Source of the DNA: Pseudorhodoferax sp965279475
GTDB taxonomy: Bacteria > Pseudomonadota > Gammaproteobacteria > Burkholderiales > Burkholderiaceae_C
Length of the DNA: 64,000 nucleotides
Direction: 5' to 3'
NCBI GenBank assembly: GCA_965279475.1
Contig: CBDIIA010000003.1
Location: forward strand, 3,844,001-3,908,000
Positions 60,148 to 64,000 of this stretch are shown piece after piece. A program made the position numbers and the translations under genes. The notes below the pieces were generated by a model. That model saw only the letters and a list, made by a program, of their open reading frames with translations. It ran no database searches and was not told the origin of the DNA. Within the stretch, counting starts at the first letter, position 1; every line of letters starts with the position of its first letter.

Positions 60148-60351
60148 ATGTGGCGCATATGGATGCTTTTCGATCCCCGCCGAACGTTGATCGCACTGTT
60201 CACGTTCCTCTTCGCGCTGGCTCTGGTGATTCACTTCATCCTGCTGAGCACGGACCGTTTCAATTGGCTGGAAGGCCCCGCCAAGGCGCGCGCAGTGCCT
60301 GGGCAGATGTCGTCGATGCCGGCGCCGGCGCCGGCAGCGGCGCCGAAATAG
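60148..60351 (+). CDS. pufA: LH1 antenna alpha subunit PufA
   Basis: 67 residues. WRIWMLFDPRRTLIALFTFL, then VIHFILLSTDRFNWLEG with the bacteriochlorophyll-binding His. A Pro/Ala-rich tail (MPAPAPAAAPK) ends the protein. AAGGAAG precedes the ATG. Binds BChl a pairs with PufB around the reaction centre. Confidence 0.95.
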   Translation: MWRIWMLFDPRRTLIALFTFLFALALVIHFILLSTDRFNWLEGPAKARAVPGQMSSMPAPAPAAAPK

Positions 60352-60383
60352 CGACCGCATCGCTCGGCACAGTCAGATGAGGC

Positions 60384-60400
60384 CAGGGCATGGCGCCCTG
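60384..60400 (+). other. Intercistronic hairpin between pufA and pufL
   Basis: CAGGGC-ATGGC-GCCCTG, within the 119-base gap between pufA and pufL. In Rhodobacter a hairpin here protects the pufBA mRNA and raises LH1 over reaction centre; the same role is likely. Confidence 0.55.
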
Positions 60401-60470
60401 CCTTGTCTGCCATCAGGAATGAACGGGATCGGCCGGCGTGCGGCTGATCCTGAATATGGGGACATTGATC

Positions 60471-61295
60471 ATGGCCATGCTCAGCTTTGAAAGAAAGTAT
60501 CGCGTGCGCGGCGGCACGCTGGTCGGCGGCGATCTGTTCGACTTCTGGGTTGGGCCGTTCTATGTTGGGTTCTTCGGTGTCACCACCATCTTCTTCGCCG
60601 TGGTTGGCACCTTGATGATCCTGTGGGGCGCCTCGCAGGGGCCGACCTGGAATCTCTGGCAGATCAGCATTGCGCCGCCCGATCTCAGCTACGGCCTTCG
60701 CATGGCACCGCTGATGCAGGGTGGCCTGTGGCAGCTGATCACGGTGTGCGCGATCGGCTCGTTTGTTTCGTGGGCCCTGCGCGAGGTCGAGATCTGCCGC
60801 AAGCTCGGGATCGGCTACCACGTTCCCTTCGCATTCGGCGTGGCGATCTTCGCCTACGTCACGCTCACGGTCATTCGACCGGTATTGATGGGTGCCTGGG
60901 GGCACGGCTTTCCCTACGGAATCATGAGCCACCTCGACTGGGTCTCCAACACCGGCTACCAGTACCTGCACTTCCACTACAACCCGGCGCACATGCTGGC
61001 CGTCAGCTTCTTCTTCGCCACCACGTTCGCGTTGTCGCTGCATGGCGCCCTGGTGCTGTCGGCGACCAGCCCGCCCAAGGGCGAGACCGTGAAGACCGTC
61101 GAGCATGAAAACACCTTCTTCCGCGACACGATCGGCTACTCGGTGGGCACCCTGGGCATTCACCGGCTCGGCTTGTTCCTGGCGTTGTCAGCAGGCTTCT
61201 GGAGCGCGGTCTGCATCGTGATCAGCGGCCCGTTCTGGACACGGGGCTGGCCCGAGTGGTGGAGCTGGTGGCTGAATCTTCCGATCTGGCGCTGA
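60471..61295 (+). CDS. pufL: Reaction centre L subunit PufL
   Basis: 274 residues, five membrane helices. Starts AMLSFERKYRVRGGTLVGGDLFDFWVGPFYVG as in other purple bacteria; the special-pair His (NPAHMLAVSFFF) and the iron ligands (SLHGALVL, GIHRLGLF) are present. The ATG at 60471 was chosen over an in-frame GTG at 60438 by comparison with the family N-terminus; GGGGA lies upstream. Confidence 0.96.
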   Translation: MAMLSFERKYRVRGGTLVGGDLFDFWVGPFYVGFFGVTTIFFAVVGTLMILWGASQGPTWNLWQISIAPPDLSYGLRMAPLMQGGLWQLITVCAIGSFVSWALREVEICRKLGIGYHVPFAFGVAIFAYVTLTVIRPVLMGAWGHGFPYGIMSHLDWVSNTGYQYLHFHYNPAHMLAVSFFFATTFALSLHGALVLSATSPPKGETVKTVEHENTFFRDTIGYSVGTLGIHRLGLFLALSAGFWSAVCIVISGPFWTRGWPEWWSWWLNLPIWR

Positions 61296-61327
61296 GAGTC
61301 CGCCCTGCAAGCAAGGAGACACGCATC

Positions 61328-62305
61328 ATGGCAACCGAGTATCTGAATCTCTTCACACGTGTGCAGGTGCAGGCACCGTCCTACCCTGGCGTACCGCTCG
61401 CACGTGGCAACCGGGAGCGCGAGGTGAAGCCGTTTCACGTGCACCTGCTGGGGCGTCTGGGCGATGCGCAGATCGGCCCCATCTATCTCGGATGGCTCGG
61501 CCTGGCTTCGGCGCTGTGCATGTTCATCTGCATCGAGATCATCGGCCTGAACATGCTGGCTTCGGTGAACTGGGATCCGATCCAGTTCGTACGGCAGTTG
61601 CCCTGGCTGGCGCTGGAGACTCCGCCGCCGGGCTACGGCCTGCACATCCCGCCGCTGAACCAGGGAGGCTGGTGGCTGATGGCGGGCTTCTTCATGACGA
61701 CCTCGGTGCTGCTGTGGTGGGTGCGCATGTACCGCCGCGCCCGCGCGCTCAACATGGGAACGCACGTGGCATGGGCCTTCGCTTCGGCGATCTGGCTGAT
61801 GCTGGTGCTGGGGTTCATCCGGCCCCTGCTGATGGGCAGCTGGGGCGAGGCCGTCCCCTTCGGAATCTTTCCTCACCTGGACTGGACGGCGGCGTTCTCC
61901 ATCCGCTATGGCAACCTCTTCTACAACCCGTTCCACATGCTGTCGATTGCCTTCCTGTACGGCGCGACACTGTTGTTCGCGATGCACGGCGCGACGATTC
62001 TTGCCGTCAGCCGCTTTGGCGGCGAACGCGAGATCGAACAGATCGTGGACCGCGGTACGGCATCCGAGCGGGCTGCGCTGTTCTGGCGCTGGACCATGGG
62101 TTTCAACGCAACGATGGAATCCATCCACCGCTGGGCGTGGTGGTTCGCCGTACTGTGTCCGCTGACCGGCGGCATCGGCATACTGCTGACCGGCACCGTG
62201 GTGGACAACTGGTACCTCTGGGGTGTCAAGCACCACATCGCTCCCCTCTACCCGGCCGTGTTTCCGCCCGTGGTCGATCCCAGTCTTCTAGGAGTGAAGC
62301 CATGA
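61328..62305 (+). CDS. pufM: Reaction centre M subunit PufM
   Basis: 325 residues, five helices. YLNLFTRVQVQAP at the N-terminus, the special-pair His in NPFHMLSIAFLYG, iron ligands in FAMHGATIL, ESIHRWAWWF. AAGGAG lies upstream of the ATG. The stop overlaps pufC by ATGA. Confidence 0.96.
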   Translation: MATEYLNLFTRVQVQAPSYPGVPLARGNREREVKPFHVHLLGRLGDAQIGPIYLGWLGLASALCMFICIEIIGLNMLASVNWDPIQFVRQLPWLALETPPPGYGLHIPPLNQGGWWLMAGFFMTTSVLLWWVRMYRRARALNMGTHVAWAFASAIWLMLVLGFIRPLLMGSWGEAVPFGIFPHLDWTAAFSIRYGNLFYNPFHMLSIAFLYGATLLFAMHGATILAVSRFGGEREIEQIVDRGTASERAALFWRWTMGFNATMESIHRWAWWFAVLCPLTGGIGILLTGTVVDNWYLWGVKHHIAPLYPAVFPPVVDPSLLGVKP

Positions 62306-63372
62306 TGACCGTCCGAACCGCCATCTGCATCACGTCGGTGGTCTGTGCAGCATTGCTGGCAGGCTGCGAGAGGCCGCCCGTCGACACGGTGCAGCGCGGC
62401 TACCGTGGCACCGGCATGGTGGAGGTCTACAACCCGCGGATCCAGGCGAGCCAGGCACCTGTCAACCAGGTGCCGGAAGCGTTGGCCGCGATCCCGGCGA
62501 ACCCCGACGGCCCCAAGGCCGGACAGGTCTACCAGAACGTCAAGGTGCTGGGCGGACTGGGCGTGGGCGAGTTCACGCGGCTGATGGTGGCGATGACCAA
62601 CTGGGTCGCGCCCAAGGAAGGCTGCACCTACTGCCACGCCGCCGACAACCTGGCGTCGGACGACAAATACACCAAGGTCGTGGCGCGGCGCATGATCGAG
62701 ATGACGCGCCACATCAACAGCGACTGGAAGACGCACGTGGCCGATACCGGCGTGACCTGCTACACCTGCCACCGCGGCGAACCGGTGCCGGCCAAGGTGT
62801 GGTTCACGGCGCCCGAACAGAAGCGGGCCGGTGGCATGCTCGGCAACAACGCCGGGCAGAACTCGCCGGCCATGACGGTCGGCCTGACCTCGCTGCCCTA
62901 CGACCCCTTCACACCATTCCTGCTCCAGGCGAGCGATGTGCGGACCGTCGGCAACAGCGCGCTGCAGACTGGCAACCGCCACACCATCAAGCAGACCGAG
63001 CAGACCTACGGGATGATGATGCACATGTCCGAGGCGCTGGGTGTCAACTGCACGTACTGCCACAACAGCCGCTCGTTCACGTCATGGGACAGCAGTACCC
63101 CGCAGCGCGGCACCGCCTGGTATGGCATTCGCATGGCGCGCGACCTCAACGTCAGCTACCTCACGCCGCTCACTTCCACGTTCCCGCCGGCCCGCCACGG
63201 CAGCACTGGCGACGTGGCCAAGGTCAACTGTGCAACCTGTCACCAGGGCGCATTCAAGCCGCTGTATGGCGCGAGCATGCTGAAGGATCATCCCGAGCTG
63301 GCGGGAGGTACGTCCGTTGCCTCGGTGGTCGCGGCGCCGGCGGCAGAGGCCGCGGCCTCTGCCGCCAAGTAA
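62302..63372 (+). CDS. pufC: Tetraheme reaction-centre cytochrome PufC
   Basis: 356 residues. Lipobox VVCAALLAGCE anchors it to the membrane; four heme motifs, CTYCH, CYTCH, CTYCH and CATCH, bind the hemes that re-reduce the special pair. An Ala-rich tail ends the protein. Two ATG codons lie at the start (62302, 62305). Heme attachment would need the ccm operon in the same cluster. Last gene of the puf operon; converges on the DUF2878 gene with five bases between. Confidence 0.96.
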   Translation: MMTVRTAICITSVVCAALLAGCERPPVDTVQRGYRGTGMVEVYNPRIQASQAPVNQVPEALAAIPANPDGPKAGQVYQNVKVLGGLGVGEFTRLMVAMTNWVAPKEGCTYCHAADNLASDDKYTKVVARRMIEMTRHINSDWKTHVADTGVTCYTCHRGEPVPAKVWFTAPEQKRAGGMLGNNAGQNSPAMTVGLTSLPYDPFTPFLLQASDVRTVGNSALQTGNRHTIKQTEQTYGMMMHMSEALGVNCTYCHNSRSFTSWDSSTPQRGTAWYGIRMARDLNVSYLTPLTSTFPPARHGSTGDVAKVNCATCHQGAFKPLYGASMLKDHPELAGGTSVASVVAAPAAEAAASAAK

Positions 63373-63377
63373 TCGGC

Positions 63378-63986
63378 TCAGGTGCCCGGCGTCCTCGCTG
63401 TGGCGTTGGCTGCCTGGGCCGAAGCGCTGCGAGGTCGGCCGACACCGTCGAAACGGTTGGACAGCGCCACCAGCAGCGGCATCAACAAGGCCCATCCGAT
63501 CGCCGAAGTGATCAGCGCCGGATTCGCCTGCACAAACGACGCGCCACCCAGCTGCACGCCGGACACGAAGGAAGCCGGCCCGGCCATCGCACCCAGGATC
63601 GCGGCCAGCCAGAGGCGCGTCTTGAGCCAGCGCATGGTCACGTTGAGGGCGATGGCCAGCAGCCCCCACAACGCCACCATCCAGTAAGGCGGCAGGTTGT
63701 GGACCGGCTGGCCCGACGGGTAGGTGACATAGCCTTGCAACACAACGATGGTCTCGGCCACGAAGCCGACCACGCACACGATGCCGACCAGCTTTGCTTC
63801 CTCAAGCGGTCTCGCCGACATGGCCAGGTGCACGGCAATCACGGCCAGCACTGCGCCTGTTCCCCACAAGGGCTTCAGATGTGCGGCGCCCAGCACCGCG
63901 GCAAACCAGGCGGCCTGGAACATCACGAAGTTGACGATCTTCGCCACCAGGGTGGGCGGGTCTGCTGGCGATGTCCGGGCAATCAT
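63378..63986 (-). CDS. DUF2878 family membrane protein
   Basis: 202 residues with about five to six hydrophobic helices (VNFVMFQAAWFAAVLGAAHL, AKLVGIVCVVGFVAETIVVL, PPYWMVALWGLLAIALNVTM). I recognise DUF2878 from these; the function is unknown. It is complete in the window and transcribed towards pufC; the start ATG is 14 bases from the window edge, so its promoter is not visible. Confidence 0.8.
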   Translation of the reverse strand: MIARTSPADPPTLVAKIVNFVMFQAAWFAAVLGAAHLKPLWGTGAVLAVIAVHLAMSARPLEEAKLVGIVCVVGFVAETIVVLQGYVTYPSGQPVHNLPPYWMVALWGLLAIALNVTMRWLKTRLWLAAILGAMAGPASFVSGVQLGGASFVQANPALITSAIGWALLMPLLVALSNRFDGVGRPRSASAQAANATARTPGT

Positions 63987-64000
63987 GTTGCCATCATCGA

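Overview
The window reads as a GC-rich chromosome segment from a phototrophic betaproteobacterium of the order Burkholderiales. The right half is a purple-bacterial photosynthesis gene cluster with a tetraheme PufC. The left half shows the Burkholderiales habit of many orphan Bug/TctC-type solute-binding proteins, each beside a LysR-type regulator. Genus cannot be fixed from the sequence alone.

Region 1 (1-22.2 kb) is accessory metabolism. It holds a UGSC-like cysteine protein, two aldo/keto reductases, four intact Bug binding proteins plus one truncated remnant, four LysR regulators, and a TetR regulator next to a Bug / SCP2-type thiolase / acyl-CoA ligase / SDR / SDR operon. It also carries an RRM RNA-binding protein behind a long leader, a CHMI-like isomerase, an AzlC exporter with a frameshifted AzlD, and a GlcG-type protein. 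Decayed pieces (Bug remnant, MFS remnant, azlD) suggest gene flux. The identical dyad TTAAC-N5-GTTAA sits before the UGSC-like gene and between the first LysR gene and the first aldo/keto reductase, so these probably form one regulon.

Region 2 (22.2-28.6 kb) begins with a 275-bp MITE-like element with 29-bp perfect terminal inverted repeats; it supplies the stop codon of the preceding LysR gene. Then come a MauG/cytochrome-c-peroxidase-like protein coupled to a metallophosphoesterase lipoprotein, a DUF2239 protein that may be made from a leaderless mRNA, a MATE exporter, and a DHFR/RibD-like reductase.

Region 3 (28.9-35.8 kb) looks like a self-contained signalling and transport unit: a sensor kinase, a sigma-54 activator, an ion transporter, an exported protein with two OB-like repeats, a cytoplasmic protein with the same repeat pattern, and an MFS transporter. 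The dyad TGTCC-N7-GGACA occurs twice, before the transporter and before the exported repeat protein, each upstream of a -24/-12-like sequence. I consider this the best candidate for an undescribed system.

Region 4 (36-63.4 kb) is the photosynthesis cluster: bchI-bchD-bchO forward; a complete ccmABCDEFGHI cytochrome c maturation operon in reverse; crtI-crtB and a small membrane ORF forward; crtD-crtC in reverse; then the superoperon crtE-crtF-bchC-bchX-bchY-bchZ-pufB-pufA-pufL-pufM-pufC. TGT-N12-ACA motifs of the PpsR/CrtJ type lie before bchI, before crtI, between crtD and crtE, and as a tandem pair with 8-bp spacing before bchC. Together these genes supply Mg-chelatase subunits, chlorin reduction to bacteriochlorophyll, acyclic carotenoids of the spheroidene type, LH1, the reaction centre and its heme donor; Ccm would attach the four PufC hemes. 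crtA, puhA, bchH, bchFNBLM, acsF/bchE and ppsR are not in the window. A DUF2878 membrane protein gene converges on pufC at the right edge.
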